Below are positions 25,391 through 38,100 of a DNA stretch of 64,000 nt, piece after piece (within the stretch, counting starts at the first letter, position 1; every line of letters starts with the position of its first letter). Below the pieces are notes generated by a model. The model made no database searches, was not told where the DNA came from, and saw only the letters and a list, made by a program, of their open reading frames with translations. The DNA lies in assembly GCA_032622095.1 (NCBI GenBank), contig CP136068.1, positions 187,915,309 through 187,979,308 on the forward strand, given 5' to 3'. The stretch is from Siphonodentalium dalli. Its lineage: Eukaryota > Mollusca > Scaphopoda > Gadilida > Siphonodentaliidae. A program made the position numbers and the translations under genes.

Positions 25391-26409
25391 TCAATGAATT
25401 ACTAATGAAACCTTTCTATATTAAACACTCATTGATGAGTAGTTATCCCATAAATGAAATGTTCAGATAATAAGTTTAACCCTTTTTATACTAACACTCA
25501 TTAATTAATTCAAAAAGGCGAGGATGATCCTCCAGGGAGGTAATCTCAATCACTTGAATATCATTAATTAGTAGTTTGTTGAACTTAAAGTGATGTGAAA
25601 CACTCCGGTAGGGTGATAAAATATAAATGGAGAATAATCTTGTTCAAAGTAGTTATTTTTCCAAATATTATATCCAAATTGACAACACACACCGTCATTC
25701 TAATATATTAATTAAATGCAGGGACTCTCGATGGCGAAATCGTTTTCGTTACTTTATCGCCGATAGATGCGTCCTGAATCGAGCAGTAAATATTAACATT
25801 TGAACATAGTTCAGATGATGTCTTCTATTGTGTGGTACGGTCGATTTGCTTTAGATTTTCGGCGATGTTAGTAGAATGGTACATTCCTCCAGTTGGCATA
25901 GCGCCTTGATACTAACTGATCAGTTTCACGCACCCGAATAAGTACATAATATGTCTTTAATATCTAAACATTTCCCTCAATAAATTGGTTTCCTTCAGCA
26001 CTTTTATTATCTGTTTATATTACCTGTACATCCCTACAAATAAATAATAGACCATTCCGATGTACACATCTTAATTTGATAATGATAATTGTGTATCAAC
26101 ATTTTGGTCAGTGCAATTTGGTATCGAGAGATTGTCGTTTGGCATTCGTCAAATATTTGCCAGGCCACCAAATATTCCAAGTGGTGAAAATTTAGATTTC
26201 AAAAATTGATATCTGATAACTCTGAGCTTTGATGGGTGGGTTCCTCGACTCGAATCAAATATTTTTTACCCCTGAAGCCACAGAAATAGAGATTTATGAG
26301 CGTTAATTCGGATAATGCATCTTTAAGAATACATTAATTTAAGTTAGGTGAGATAAAGACTTTCATATAAACCTCAATGTCAAATGAAATTATCCTGGAA
26401 ATATTCATT
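25391..26409. other. Non-coding, nothing recognised
   Basis: AT-rich. A 60-bp portion at 25795-25890 (TTCAGATGATGTCTTCTATT) is found inverted at 50580-50675, so part of it is a dispersed repeat. Confidence 0.5.
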
Positions 26410-26417
26410 CTCAGAAA

Positions 26418-26669
26418 CAAGCCTTGAAATAGTGTCTGTCATTTGCAGAATGAGGTCCCCAGAGGGTGAATTTAGTGATGCTACCCTGCATAGCGGGCTA
26501 GCATCACCAAATTCACCCTCTGGGGACCTCATTCTGCTTACACCTCAGCAGAATGAGGTTCCCAGAGGGTCAATTTGGTGATGCTAGCCCGCTATGCTGG
26601 GTAGCATCACTAAATTCACCCTCTGGGGACCTCATTCTGCAAATGACAGACACCCTATTTCAAGGCTTG
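26418..26669. mobile_element. CAAGCCTTG palindromic MITE, 8-bp TSD CTCAGAAA
   Basis: Begins CAAGCCTTGAAATAG and ends CTATTTCAAGGCTTG, with four alternating copies of GCAGAATGAGGTCCCCAGAG / its complement so that the whole 252 bp can fold. CTCAGAAA is present at 26410-26417 and 26670-26677. Confidence 0.88.
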
Positions 26670-26819
26670 CTCAGAAAATGAATGCAACAATTTTAAGGGT
26701 TTTTTTATTTTCTAAATTTCGAAAATATGGTTTGCTCTGATGAGCCCAAATTACAATAAACTAAAGGTGAGGTTACACTGGTAAACAATGATGAGTCAAA
26801 ATTACAATAAGAGATGGAC

Positions 26820-27490
26820 TGTCGTCCGGTACATACCCCCTAGTGGCATACCGCCTAGTGTGGGCATATCTATAACTTATGACTGCTATAGTCAGACAGA
26901 TGGACCCAAAAATAAGCATTTTCATATAAACGAAGATGAATAACTATAGCACAAAAAAACAAAACAAAACAGTTGAATGTGCCATTAAATGTCCTCATAG
27001 TGGTGAACATCCATACAAAATTTCATTGAGATCCGAGCATTACTGTTCAAGTTATGACCTGAACAGACATCGGATGGACCCAACAGCCAACATGTCCAGA
27101 TAAACAAACCTGAATAACTCTAGAATGGAAAAGTCAAACAGAACAATGGAACCCTCTATTGAATGTCCTCATAGTAGTGAACATCCATACCAAATTTCAT
27201 TGAGATCCCAGCACAACTGTTGAAGTTACGACATGAACAGACACCAGATGGACCACAAATTCAACATTTCCAGATAAACAAAGATGAATAACTCTAGAAT
27301 GGAAAATCCGAACAAAACGATGGAACCCTCTATTTAATGTCCTCATAGTAGTGAACATCCATACCTAATTTCATTGAGATCCCAGCACTATTGTTCAAGT
27401 TATGACATGAACAGACATCGGACGGACGGACGGACTGACGCACGGACGGACAGGTGCAAAACAGTATACCCCCTTTTTTTTTAAAAGGGG
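26820..27490 (+). repeat. Pearl/HINE-like tandem repeat element
   Basis: Three units of about 165-175 bp with GAACATCCATACCAAATTTC, ATTGAGATCCCAGCA and TATGACATGAACAGACA, then GGACGGACGGACGG and a terminal hairpin (CCCCC..TTTTTTTTT..GGGGG, 27468-27493). Same plan as 5040-5705 but unrelated unit. Confidence 0.65.
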
Positions 27491-30219
27491 GTATAATAAA
27501 CTAAAGGTGAGGTTATAAACTAAAGGTGAGGTTATAAACTAAAGGTGAGGTTATAAACTAAAGGTGAGGTTACAAACTAAAGGTGAGGTTATAAACTAAA
27601 GGTGAGGTTATAAACTAAAGGTAGAGGTTATAAACTAAAGGTGAGGTTATAAACTAAAGGTGAGGTTATAAACTAAAGGTGAGGTTATAAACTAAAGGTG
27701 AGGTTATAAACTAAAGGTGAGGTTACAAACTAAAGGTGAGGTTATAAACTAAAGGTGAGGTTATAAACTAAAGGTGAGGTTATAAACTAAAGGTGAGGTT
27801 ATAAACTAAAGGTGAGGTTATAAACTAAAGGTAGAGGTTATAAACTAAAGGTGAGGTTATAAACTAAAGGTGAGGTTATAAACTAAAGGTGAGGTTATAA
27901 ACTAAAGGTGAGGTTATAAACTAAATGTGAGGTTATAAACTAAAGGTGAGGTTATAAACTAAAGGTAGAGGTTATAAACTAAAGGTGAGGTTATAAACTA
28001 AAGGTGAGGTTATAAACTAAAGGTGAGGTTATAAACTAAAGGTAGAGGTTATAAACTAAAGGTGAGGTTATAAACTAAAGGTGAGGTTATAAACTAAAGG
28101 TAGAGGTTATAAACTAAAGGTGAGGTTATAAAATAAAGGTGAGGTTATAAACTAAAGGTAGAGGTTATAAACTAAAGGTGAGGTTATAAAATAAAGGTGA
28201 GGTTATAAACTAAAGGTGAGGTTATAAAATAAAGGTAGAGGTTATAAACTAAAGGTGAGGTTATAAACTAAAGGTAGAGGTTATAAACTAAAGGTGAGGT
28301 TATAAACTAAAGGTGAGGTTATAAACTAAAGGTGAGGTTATAAACTAAAGGTGAGGTTATAAACTAAAGGTGAGGTTATAAACTAAAGGTGAGGTTATAA
28401 ACTAAAGGTGAGGTTATAAACTAAAGGTGAGGTTATAAACTAAAGGTAGAGGTTATAAACTAAAGGTAGAGGTTATAAACTAAAGGTGAGGTTATAAAAT
28501 AAAGGTGAGGTTATAAACTAAAGGTGAGGTTATAAACTAAAGGTGAGGTTATAAACTAAAGGTGAGGTTATAAACTAAAGGTGAGGTTATAAACTAAAGG
28601 TAGAGGTTATAAACTAAAGGTGAGGTTATAAACTAAAGGTAGAGGTTATAAACTAAAGGTAGAGGTTATAAACTAAAGGTGAGGTTATAAACTAAAGGTG
28701 AGGTTATAAACTAAAGGTGAGGTTATAAACTAAAGGTGAGGTTGTAAACTAAAGGTAGAGGTTATAAACTAAAGGTAGAGGTTATAAACTAAAGGTAGAG
28801 TTTATAAACTAAAGGTGAGGTTATAAACTAAAGGTGAGGTTATAAAATAAAGGTGAGGTTATAAACTAAAGGTGAGGTTATAAACTAAAGGTAGAGGTTA
28901 TAAACTAAAGGTGAGGTTATAAACTAAAGGTGAGGTTATAAACTAAAGGTAGAGGTTATAAACTAAAGGTGAGGTTATAAACTAAAGGTGAGGTTATAAA
29001 ATAAAGGTGAGGTTATAAACTAAAGGTGAGGTTATAAAATAAAGGTAGAGGTTATAAACTAAAGGTGAGGTTATAAACTAAAGGTGAGGTTATAAACTAA
29101 AGGTAGAGGTTATAAACTAAAGGTGAGGTGAGGTTATAAACTAAAGGTAGAGGTTATAAACTAAAGGTGAGGTTATAAACTAAAGGTGAGGTTATAAACT
29201 AAAGGTGAGGTTATAAACTAAAGGTAGAGGTTATAAAATAAAGGTGAGGTTATAAACTAAAGGTGAGGTTATAAACTAAAGGTGAGGTTATAAAATAAAG
29301 GTGAGGTTATAAACTAAAGGTAGAGGTTATAAACTAAAGGTAGAGGTTATAAACTAAAGGTAGAGGTTATAAACTAAAGGTGAGGTTATAAACTAAAGGT
29401 GAGGTTATAAACTAAAGGTGAGGTTAATAACTAAAGGTGAGGTTATAAAATAAAGGTGAGGTTATAAACTAAAGGTAGAGGTTATAAACTAAAGGTAGAG
29501 GTTATAAACTAAAGGTGAGGTTATAAACTAAAGGTGAGGTTATAAACTAAAGGTAGAGGTTATAAACTAAATGTAGAGGTTATAAACTAAAGGTAGAGGT
29601 TATAAACTAAAGGTAGAGGTTATAAACTAAAGGTGAGGTTATAAACTAAAGGTGAGGTTATAAAATAAAGGTGAGGTTATAAACTAAAGGTGAGGTTATA
29701 AACTAAAGGTGAGGTTATAAAATAAAGGTGAGGTTATAAACTAAAGGTAGAGGTTATAAACTAAAGGTAGAGGTTATAAACTAAAGGTAGAGGTTATAAA
29801 CTAAAGGTGAGGTTATAAACTAAAGGTGAGGTTATAAACTAAAGGTGAGTTTATAAACTAAAGGTGAGGTTATAAACTAAAGGTGAGGTTATAAAATAAA
29901 GGTGAGGTTATAAACTAAAGGTAGAGGTTATAAACTAAAGGTAGAGGTTATAAACTAAAGGTGAGGTTATAAACTAAAGGTGAGGTTATAAACTAAAGGT
30001 AGAGGTTATAAACTAAAGGTAGAGGTTATAAACTAAAGGTAGAGGTTATAAACTAAAGGTGAGGTTACAAACTAAAGGTGAGGTTATAAACTAAAGGTGA
30101 GGTTATAAACTAAAGGTGAGGTTATAAACTAAAGGTGAGGTTATAAACTAAAGGTGAGGTTATAAACTAAAGGTAGAGGTTATAAACTAAAGGTGAGGTT
30201 ATAAACTAAAGGTGAGGTT
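27488..30219. repeat. Satellite of 19/20-bp units, about 140 copies
   Basis: Two unit types alternate irregularly: ATAAACTAAAGGTGAGGTT (19 bp) and ATAAACTAAAGGTAGAGGTT (20 bp), with rare ATAAAATAAAGG variants. The array ends in GGTGAGGTTACACTGGTAAA, the same sequence that stands as a single unit at 26758-26792, so it expanded from a pre-existing single copy. Confidence 0.97.
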
Positions 30220-30303
30220 ACACTGGTAAACAATGAGGTTACACTGGTAAACAATGCAGGAGTCATAACTCCTGTGTACCATAACCAATGAACTGAATTT
30301 GGT

Positions 30304-30905
30304 TATTTATCTTTGATGTTTCCTGTCCCAGTAGAAAGGTCTGGGACAGACCGAGACAGAATAATTTTGAAGCGCTTCTTATTTATGATTCATGGGACAA
30401 ACTGATATGACTGGTGCAGATCGAGACAAACCAATTTCTAATCTTTTCATATTAAAAATATTATTTATCTTTGATGTTTCCTGTCCCAATAGAAAGGTCT
30501 GGGACAGATCGAGACAGAATAATTTTGAATTGGTTCTTATTTGGGAACCATGGGACAAACTGATATGACTGGTACAGACCGAGACAAATCAATTTCTAAT
30601 CTTTTCATATTAAAAATATTATTTATCTTTGATGTTTCCTGTCCCAATAGAAAGGTCTGGGACAGACCGAGACAGAATAATTTTGAAGTGGTTCTTATTT
30701 GGGAAACCATGGGACAAACTGATATGACTGGTACAGACCGAGACAAATCACTTTCTAATCTTTTCATATTAAAAATATTATTTATCTTTGATGTTTCCTG
30801 TCCCAGTAGAAATGTCTGGGACAGACCGAGACAGAATAATTTTGAAGCGCTTCTTATTTGGTATCGTCCCAAACTGATATGACTGGTGCAGACCGAGACA
30901 AACCA
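30304..30905. repeat. 158-bp tandem repeat, about 3.8 copies
   Basis: ATTTATCTTTGATGTTTCCT recurs at 30305, 30463, 30621 and 30780. Each unit contains GTCTGGGACAGACCGAGACA and ATGGGACAAACTGATATGAC. Open frames across it are incidental. Confidence 0.93.
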
Positions 30906-30935
30906 TTTGTTAGAGTTCTCTCGATTATGTAGCGA

Positions 30936-31090
30936 CAGACATAGAGGATCTCACATGAGTTTCTATTTTATACGGAATTTATCAACCGAGTTCACTAAAT
31001 TATATTTGAGCCGAGGTTTACCGAGGCTAAAATAGAATTTAGTGGACGAGTTTGATAAATTACGAGTTTGAGATACCTTTTATCACATGA
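30936..31090. repeat. Imperfect long hairpin
   Basis: Arms around GAGGATCTCACATGAGTTTC..TACGGAATTTATCAA and its complement TTGATAAATTACGAGTTTGAG, loop near CCGAGGTTTACCGAGG. Member of a family with 53305, 55262 and 60481. Confidence 0.65.
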
Positions 31091-31254
31091 TCAAATAAAC
31101 GCGAAGCAACGCGAAGTATTCATCGAAAACAACAATCATAAACTTCAGCAATCGCAAGTCATTTAAATAATGGCGTGACGTCATCGCACGCACTAATATT
31201 ACACGTGTGTCGTACCAATAATTATGAAGCTGGTTTTGTAGGTTAATTATGTGA

Positions 31255-31745
31255 TAAAATAGGTATAATTCCAGGAAGCATAACTCCTGAATGCTGAAAA
31301 AAATTAATAAGGCAGGACTAGTTTATGAACTCGTCCAGAAGATTAATGATTACAAACAACTATCCAAATTTGGTCAAAATTAGCTTAAGTTTGTAAATCG
31401 AGCTTGCAAAGTAGACACCTGGTAAACAGTCCAGGAAGCATAACTCCTGCAAAAATATGCGGACAGGATTGGTTTTCAAGCTCATCCAAGAAATTCAAGA
31501 GTAGAAACCATGATTCAAATTCTGTCAAAATCGGATTATGTTTGTTAAAGTTGTCAGCTTAAGTCACGAAATCGACACCAAACTGACAAACAATCTAGGA
31601 GGTATAACTCATGAAAAAATGTTCAGCGCGGACTGGTTTACGAACTCATCCAAGAGATTGATACATGTAAGTAGAAGTCGGTCGGATGGACAGACGGATG
31701 GACGCCAAGCTGACAAACAATCTAGGAGGCATAACTCATGAAACT
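31255..31745 (+). repeat. Tandem repeat (AGGAAGCATAACTCCTG), about 3 units
   Basis: Units of about 175 bp with CCAGGAAGCATAACTCCTG, GGACTGGTTTACGAACTCAT and CAAGAGATT, ending in GGTCGGATGGACAGACGGAT. A short additional copy is at 32750-32830. Confidence 0.65.
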
Positions 31746-33550
31746 AGAGTGCACTCAGAGAGATGCCAATGTGTGCAAAAATGTAATAAACAATAATTTA
31801 AAAAATAATTTCACTGTATTTTACTTTATTTATTTAATTTAATTTAATGTTAGCAAAAAAAGACAATTACCATTTCTCATTTCATCACAGATAAAAGGCA
31901 AATTACTATATTAATCATTTTAAGTAATTACAACCAATTCCATGTTGCCGAAAGGATGAGACTTTAATATCGATTACATTTTTTTCAGCGGCATATTTTG
32001 ATTTTCATTTTCCGATAGTCAAAGTTGACCAAAGGAGCAATTATAAGAAATAATTAATACCATTTGTGTAAATATTGATAGCAGCCAATATGCAACAATA
32101 AATATCAATAATTAATCAATAATTAATCAATAACGATCATTTTATGTAATAATAAACTCTTCAAATGGTGTTTGTGTCAACAAATGCGTTTTGTTTTGTG
32201 TTACGTCATTCGTCGTATTTGACCCGGAACTCGGCTGAAGGTCAGGCTATTCAGCCTATTGCGTCGAATTACGAAATCGCGTTTTGAATGTCTCTCTTTT
32301 CCCGCACGATAAAAAGAGGTCTTCGCACGAACCAAAAATGATAAAACTTCCCAATTATAAGTAAAAATACCCAAATGAAGGAGTCTATGTAGGTCCCGAA
32401 GGAGTCTATAGACTCTTTGATGTAGAGTTCTGATGGAGAAAATGTAGGTCGATCTATTTTTGTCATAACTCTGACGTATTTTGACCTGGGAGAATAAATC
32501 GAAATCGAGGCTCACTACGAGCATGCCAGTTTTAAATATAGAAACAGGGAATCCCGACAAATGGCGATATCGGCGACAAACAAATAATCGAAAACAACAC
32601 ATAAAATAAACATAGTAAAAACGCGGCACAGTAAAAATGTCAGAACGCCACGAGGTTTTACGTCGTTTTTGGTGACGTCATGGAGTGAAACGGAGTAGGG
32701 TGACACCAACCTACGAATCTGTCTGATCGCTATACTGTTGCGCGAGCGCACGTAAAAATGTTCAGTCCGGACTGGTTTATCAACTCATCCAAGTAGAAGT
32801 CGGTCGGATGGACGGACGGATGGACGCCCACTGTCATGCATCAAACCATACATGTAGTTCCAGTTTGTTAAACAACTCGTGACACAAACGGACGTTTGGA
32901 CAGATGTTAAACATTAGGTTTGAGCTGAGGCACCTGCACTTTAAAGGGGCCATTTAATCTTTGAGAGTTTGAAACTAAATTTAGACCAAGATTTAATTCA
33001 CTTTTGTTGCATTCCTGCCAGTGGAGTTGAATTTGGCTGATGGCGTTGATACCACATCAAGTACAATAAACACACTTTATTCTTACTTATTATGCCTAAT
33101 AAATTGACCAATGAGAATGGAGATCTACTAACAGATGAGGGGACATTAAGTTAACCTTTATTGACACCTATCCCATATTGAAAGGGGGTATATTGATTCA
33201 TATGGGGTGGATAGTCGTCATCTTGTTTTTCTTGGAGCTCTGCCGCCCCAGGCATAATATACAGTGCATTTTGGCAGGCAGAAAATTAATATCTGTCTAC
33301 GACGTAAAAAAAAAATAGTACCATGTACTAATACCTGCATCTGATATATTTGACAAATTTTAAAGACAAAATTAAATTAACTATCAAACTTTATAATCAA
33401 ACTTCAGGTGATGAGCCACTGACTGAGTGCGATGACATTCTATGTCCATGGCTTGTCACTGTGACGTTACATAATTTAATGGTCATAGGTTGCACTTTTA
33501 GCTCACCAGAATATAATTCAATTCTCAGATGGAGAGCATGATAAAAGTGA
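31746..33550. other. Mostly non-coding, repeat remnants
   Basis: AT-rich. A 142-codon minus-strand frame at 32201-32629 has no family resemblance. Sequence from 32750 to 32830 belongs to the preceding tandem family. Confidence 0.45.
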
Positions 33551-33662
33551 TAGAGGACTCTTAGTTGCCAGCTACGATGTCATGTGAGGCTCAGCGAGAG
33601 TTATAGCGCCTAGCACAATATTAATCTCACTTCACCTCACATGACATCATATCTGGCAACTA
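33551..33662. repeat. Hairpin, TAGTTGCCAG..CTGGCAACTA
   Basis: Arms TAGTTGCCAGCTACGATGTC / GACATCATATCTGGCAACTA and ATGTGAGG / CCTCACAT about a central spacer. Confidence 0.75.
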
Positions 33663-33730
33663 ATCGCCATGTAACTTATAATACAGGAGTCCATTTGTTT
33701 CCTTTAGAGGTGATTTTGGAATAAATTTAG

Positions 33731-33903
33731 GGGATAAACACGGTGTCTGATGTGCTTTGGGACGTTTATCAGTGGGTTTTACTATGAAAAATGCAGTTTT
33801 ACCAGCATCGCGAGTAGCTGGTGAAATGTTTTTTTATTCATTGGAAAACCAACCGTGACTGATAAACTTCCAAAATCACACCAGACACCATGTTTATCCC
33901 CAT
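33731..33903. repeat. Hairpin, GGGGATAAACA arms
   Basis: GGGGATAAACACGGTGTCTG and GACGTTTATCAGT on the left pair with ACTGATAAAC and CAGACACCATGTTTATCCCC on the right. Confidence 0.75.
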
Positions 33904-34192
33904 TCTAGGTCACATCGACTGCAAAATCATTGTTTACCAAAGAGTTGCTAAACTGGTTGACAGTTTACAAACAATTGTGTGCCGCTCCATAAAAATATAG
34001 TTCCATATTTCGAATAGAAATAAACCGCGCCTTCCATAGGAATTCTTTGGTTTGAATTCCATATCACGCCCATCTGAAATTGGATGTGCATAAATTATAT
34101 AAGTAAATGCATGTTTCGTGGCCAAGTTTAAAGCCAGTAGCCAGATTAAAGCCAGTGGCCAGATTAAAGCATACATCACCTGTGCAAGCCTG

Positions 34193-34600
34193 AGTTTAGT
34201 GTGCTTGTCATTTGCAGAATGAAGTCCCCAGAGGGTGAATTTAGTGATGCTAACCCGCAGTGGGCTGGCATCACCAAATTCACCCTCTGGGGACCTCATT
34301 CTGCTTTGGCCTCATCTTCTCGGGAAAGTTTCTTTATTATCAAATTTCTATAGAAATTTCTTCACATAGATTCTATTTCATTTTTAGTTTAGTTTCTCTA
34401 TATCCCCAAATTGGCAGACAACACATTGCATAATCGAGGTTCCAAATGGGTGTACATCACAATATTTACCATTTGGGAACTTCAATCTGAGTCTTTGTCT
34501 CTCATAGCAGATGAGGCCTAAGCAGAATGAGGTCCCCAGAGGGTGAATTTAGTTATGCTAGGTCCTCTGGGGACCTCATTCTGCATATGACAGAAGTATT
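34193..34600. mobile_element. CAAGCCTG/GCAGAATGAGG MITE, diverged copy
   Basis: Two hairpins (34215-34303 and 34527-34588) of the GAATGAGGTCCCCAGAGGG type separated by a unique centre with TTGCATAATCGAGGTTCC. Starts CAAGCCTGAGTTTAGTGTGC, a variant terminus also seen inverted at 34830-34848 and 50905-50925. Confidence 0.7.
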
Positions 34601-34666
34601 ACACTACTCACAGGTCAATGGCACATTCAACTTCACAGTGTAGCGAACAATGGTTCACTTTTTGGA

Positions 34667-34725
34667 TTGATTGATTGGGGTTTAACGTCGTTTTAGCAAT
34701 AAAGCCATATCACTTCACTTTTTGG
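34667..34725. repeat. Short dispersed motif GGTTTAACGTCGTTTTAGCA
   Basis: GATTGATTGGGGTTTAACGT followed by CGTTTTAGCAATAAAGCCAT resembles a short interspersed motif that I recall as frequent in mollusc non-coding DNA. Family assignment is from memory and unverified. Confidence 0.35.
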
Positions 34726-35019
34726 AACAATTTGTTTCGAAAGACATGTTTCATTTAAAATGGGTTGTCTGAATAACTTTCATTGACATCAAATTGAATT
34801 AATGGATGTGCAATTCAAATAACAGGCACACTAAACTCAGGCTTTGATTCAAACATACTTTGAATGGCACAACATCAAGGCAACTTAAGACGGTGCAGCT
34901 TATAACATTTTTAATAAATAATTATAATTTGGAAGGTTGGATATTGGAATGAGTTTGCATTTGAACTTAAATCTTTTGATGGAATCAGCCGTCAGGTGTA
35001 AAAACATGAACATCGATCC

Positions 35020-35114
35020 AGCCAATCACCTCCCTGGATATATAAATATAGCGGCCACACAGCCAATCACCTCCCTGGATACATAAATATGTCTGCCACA
35101 CTGAATCCTATGAA
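35020..35114 (-). repeat. Two degenerate tandem copies of the exon J end downstream of the stop
   Basis: On the plus strand AATCACCTCCCTGGATA occurs at 35024 and 35065, and the diverged coding version AATCACCTTCCCGGGTA at 35113. On the minus strand each copy reads like ATATTTATGTATCC followed by AGGGAGGTGATT, corresponding to the V-F-E-Y-P-G-R-stop codons (about 20 of 26 bases alike). Spacing is 41 and 48 bp. The similarity is clear but imperfect. Confidence 0.65.
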
Positions 35115-35190
35115 TCACCTTCCCGGGTACTCAAATACTGCAGCTGCACCCATCCCGGTACCGATGCACATCGATACAACACCATATGCC
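35115..35190 (-). CDS. ACAA1: ACAA1 exon J, C-terminal exon with second catalytic cysteine
   Basis: A 76-bp coding exon encoding [20 protein letters not shown] then Y-P-G-R and TGA (35117-35115). C-I-G-T-G supplies the Cys that acts as general base in thiolases. Acceptor GTTGTTTCAG at 35191. The end matches the short EYPG C-terminus of animal ACAA1. The bases AAG|GTGATT at the stop resemble a donor, so a further short exon is possible but not needed. The plus-strand reading of this stretch is a shadow. Confidence 0.93.
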
Positions 35191-38100
35191 CTGAAACAAC
35201 ACAACGTGAGTCCAATCCCGAACGGCAGATGTTTAACCCATACCTTGGCAATAGTGATTAGCTATTTTCAGCTTTGATGCTGAAATTCATAACATTCAAT
35301 ATTTTGAGTTATTGCAACATGCATGAAATCTAAGTCGAAAAAGGGCCATAAAAATCTGATTCCGATCGGATAAAAATGATATAGTTATTGCATCATGTGT
35401 AAAGTGTCTACAGACAGACAGACAGACATATGAAAGACGAGTGGTCAATCCAGACGTCGACACCATGTGTACCGTACTATGGTATCGGTACACATAATTA
35501 AAGTGTCAATGACACTGTAGCTCAACAGGAAGGAGATTATTTTTTGCTGAGCAATGAATAGAATGACAAAGAAGAAGGAAAGCCAAAAAAGTTACAGTAA
35601 AGGTCTTGTATTGTGTAGATGAAATTACTTTAATTTAAAACATTTCACCAATAAATGTGGGCTGCAGGGTGTGCAGATGACTTCAAATTTGAAATCCAAG
35701 ATGGCTGCTGGCTGCCATGTTTTATAATGAATTTCGAAAATAATTGATAATCTAGATGACACCCCGAAGATCCAAATGAAGTTTGGTGATGATTCGATGA
35801 TGGATGTGGCCTGTAGGGTGTGCCAAAGGGCAAAGAGTAAAATCAAAGATGGCCACTGGCAGTCATGTTATTTAACGAATTTCGGGAATAATCAATGGCT
35901 CAAATCTAGATGACACCCCGAAGATCCAATGAAGTTTGGTGACTATTGGATGAGGGATGTGTAGGATGTGCCGAAGGATTTAGTCATGCAAAGAGTAAAA
36001 TCCAAAATGGCAGCCATGTTTTTGTATGAATTTCAGGAATAATCGATGGCTCCCATCTAGTGTTCAACCTGAAGATTCATATGAAGTTTGGTGACAATCA
36101 AATGAGGGATGTGGCCTGTAGGGTGTGCCAAAGGATTTAGTCAAGTAAAGAGTAAAATCCCAAATAGCCACTGGCAGCCATGTTTTTTTTTACGAATTTC
36201 GAAAAAATAAAATAGATGGCTTCCATCTAGAAGTCACCATGAAGATCCATATAAGTTTGGTGATGATCAGATGAGGAATGTGGTTTGTAGTCATGCAAAG
36301 AATAAAATCCAAGAGGGCTGCCGACGGCCATTTTTTTCATAGAAAATTGTTCAAATTTGATGGTTCCTATCTACAGGTGATCATAAACAAGCCTGTAAAT
36401 TTTCAGAAACAATTCTCCAATAAATGCGGGCTGCGGGCTGAGCCAATGGATTCAAATTTGAAATCCAAGATGGCTGCTGGCAGCCATGTTTTTTACCGAA
36501 TTTCAAGAAAAAATTATGACTCCCATCTAGAGGTCACCCAAAAGATCCATATGAAGTTTGGTGATGAGGGATGCGACCTGAAGGGTGAGCCAAAGGAAAT
36601 TGTTGACGGACACACGGATGGATGACAGTTACCAACCCATGGCAATATCTCAAACTTTACAAAATAAAGTTGAGCTAAAAAGAAATAGAATCTATGTGAA
36701 GTTTCTATAGAAATTTGATAAAGAAATTTTCCAGAGAAGATGAGGCATAAGCAGAATGAGGTCCCCAGTGGGTTAATTTGGTGATGCCAGCCCGCTATGA
36801 GGAATAGCGTCACTATATTCACCCTCTGGAGACTTCATTCTGCAAATGACCTGATAATGAAGCCTTGGTAGTATTATTAATAATGAAAGTGTCAATGACA
36901 CTGTAGCTCAACTTAGGTAGGGGAATAATTTAATGGTTGACAGTAAATGGAGGAATAGGAAAGGTGCTAATTGAAATGTCTAACCTGTACCAAAGGATTT
37001 AGTCATGCAAAGAGTAAAATCCAAGATGGCTGCTGGTGGCCATGTTTTTTGGCCGAATGACCTCAAAATGACTCGTTCCCATCTACATGTCATTGTTAAC
37101 ATCCATGACAAATTTCATGAAGATCCGACTAAAGCTACGACCTGCAGCCCGCGCCAAAGGATTTAGTCATGTAAAGAGTAAAATCCAAGATGGCTGCTGG
37201 CGGCTATGTTTTTTGGCTGAACGACTCCAAAATGACTCGTTCCCATCTACATGTCAATATTAACATCCATGACAAATTTCATGATTATCAGTCGAATAGT
37301 ACGACCTGTAGCCCGCACCAATGGATTTAATTTTGAAATCCAAGATGGCCTCCAGCGGCCATGTTTTTTGGCTGAATAACCTCAAAAGGACTCGTTCCCG
37401 TCTACATGTCATTGTTAACATCCATGACAAATTTCATGAAGATCCCACTAAAGCTACGACCTGTAGCCCGTGCCAAAGGATTTAGTCATGCAAAGAGTAA
37501 AATACAAGATGGCTGCTGGCGGCCATGTTTTTTGGCCAAACGACCCCAAAATTACTCGTTCCAATCTACATGTCATTGTTAACATCCGTGACAAATTTCA
37601 TGATGTTCCGACTAAAGCTACGACCTGTAGCCCGCGCCAAAGGATTTAGTCATGTAAAGAGTAAAATCCAAGATGGCTGCTGGCGGCCACGTTTTTTGGC
37701 CGAACGACCCCAAAATCACTCGTTCCCATCTACATGTCAATGTTAACATCCATGACAAGTTTCATGATGATCAGACGAACAGTACGACCTGTAGCCCGCG
37801 CCAATGAATTGAATTTTAAAATCCAAGATGGCCGCCAGCGGCCATGTTTTTGGCCGAATGACCCCAAAATGACTCGTTCCCATCTACATGTCATTATTAA
37901 CATCCATGACAAATTTCATGAAGATCCGACTAAAGCTACGACCTGCAGCCCGCGCCAAAGGATTTAGTCATGCGAAGAGTAAAATCCAAAATGGCTGCTG
38001 GCGGCCATGTTTTTTGACAGAACGACCCCAAAATGACCAGTTCCCATCTACATGTCTATATTAACATCCATGACAAATTTCATGATGATCAGACGAACAG

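Noticed and set aside
27488-30219. CRISPR-like regular repeats
   Set aside because: Units are directly adjacent without spacers and the window is clearly eukaryotic; it is a satellite.
30537-30882. 111- and 113-codon frames on opposite strands
   Set aside because: Generated by the 158-bp tandem repeat.
32201-32629. 142-codon minus-strand frame
   Set aside because: Arg-rich, no domain, overlaps other frames; not supported as a gene.
35089-35277. Plus-strand frame with a plausible GTGAGT donor at 35206
   Set aside because: It is the antisense of thiolase exon J, whose minus-strand reading has the [12 protein letters not shown] motif, correct splice phase and stop.
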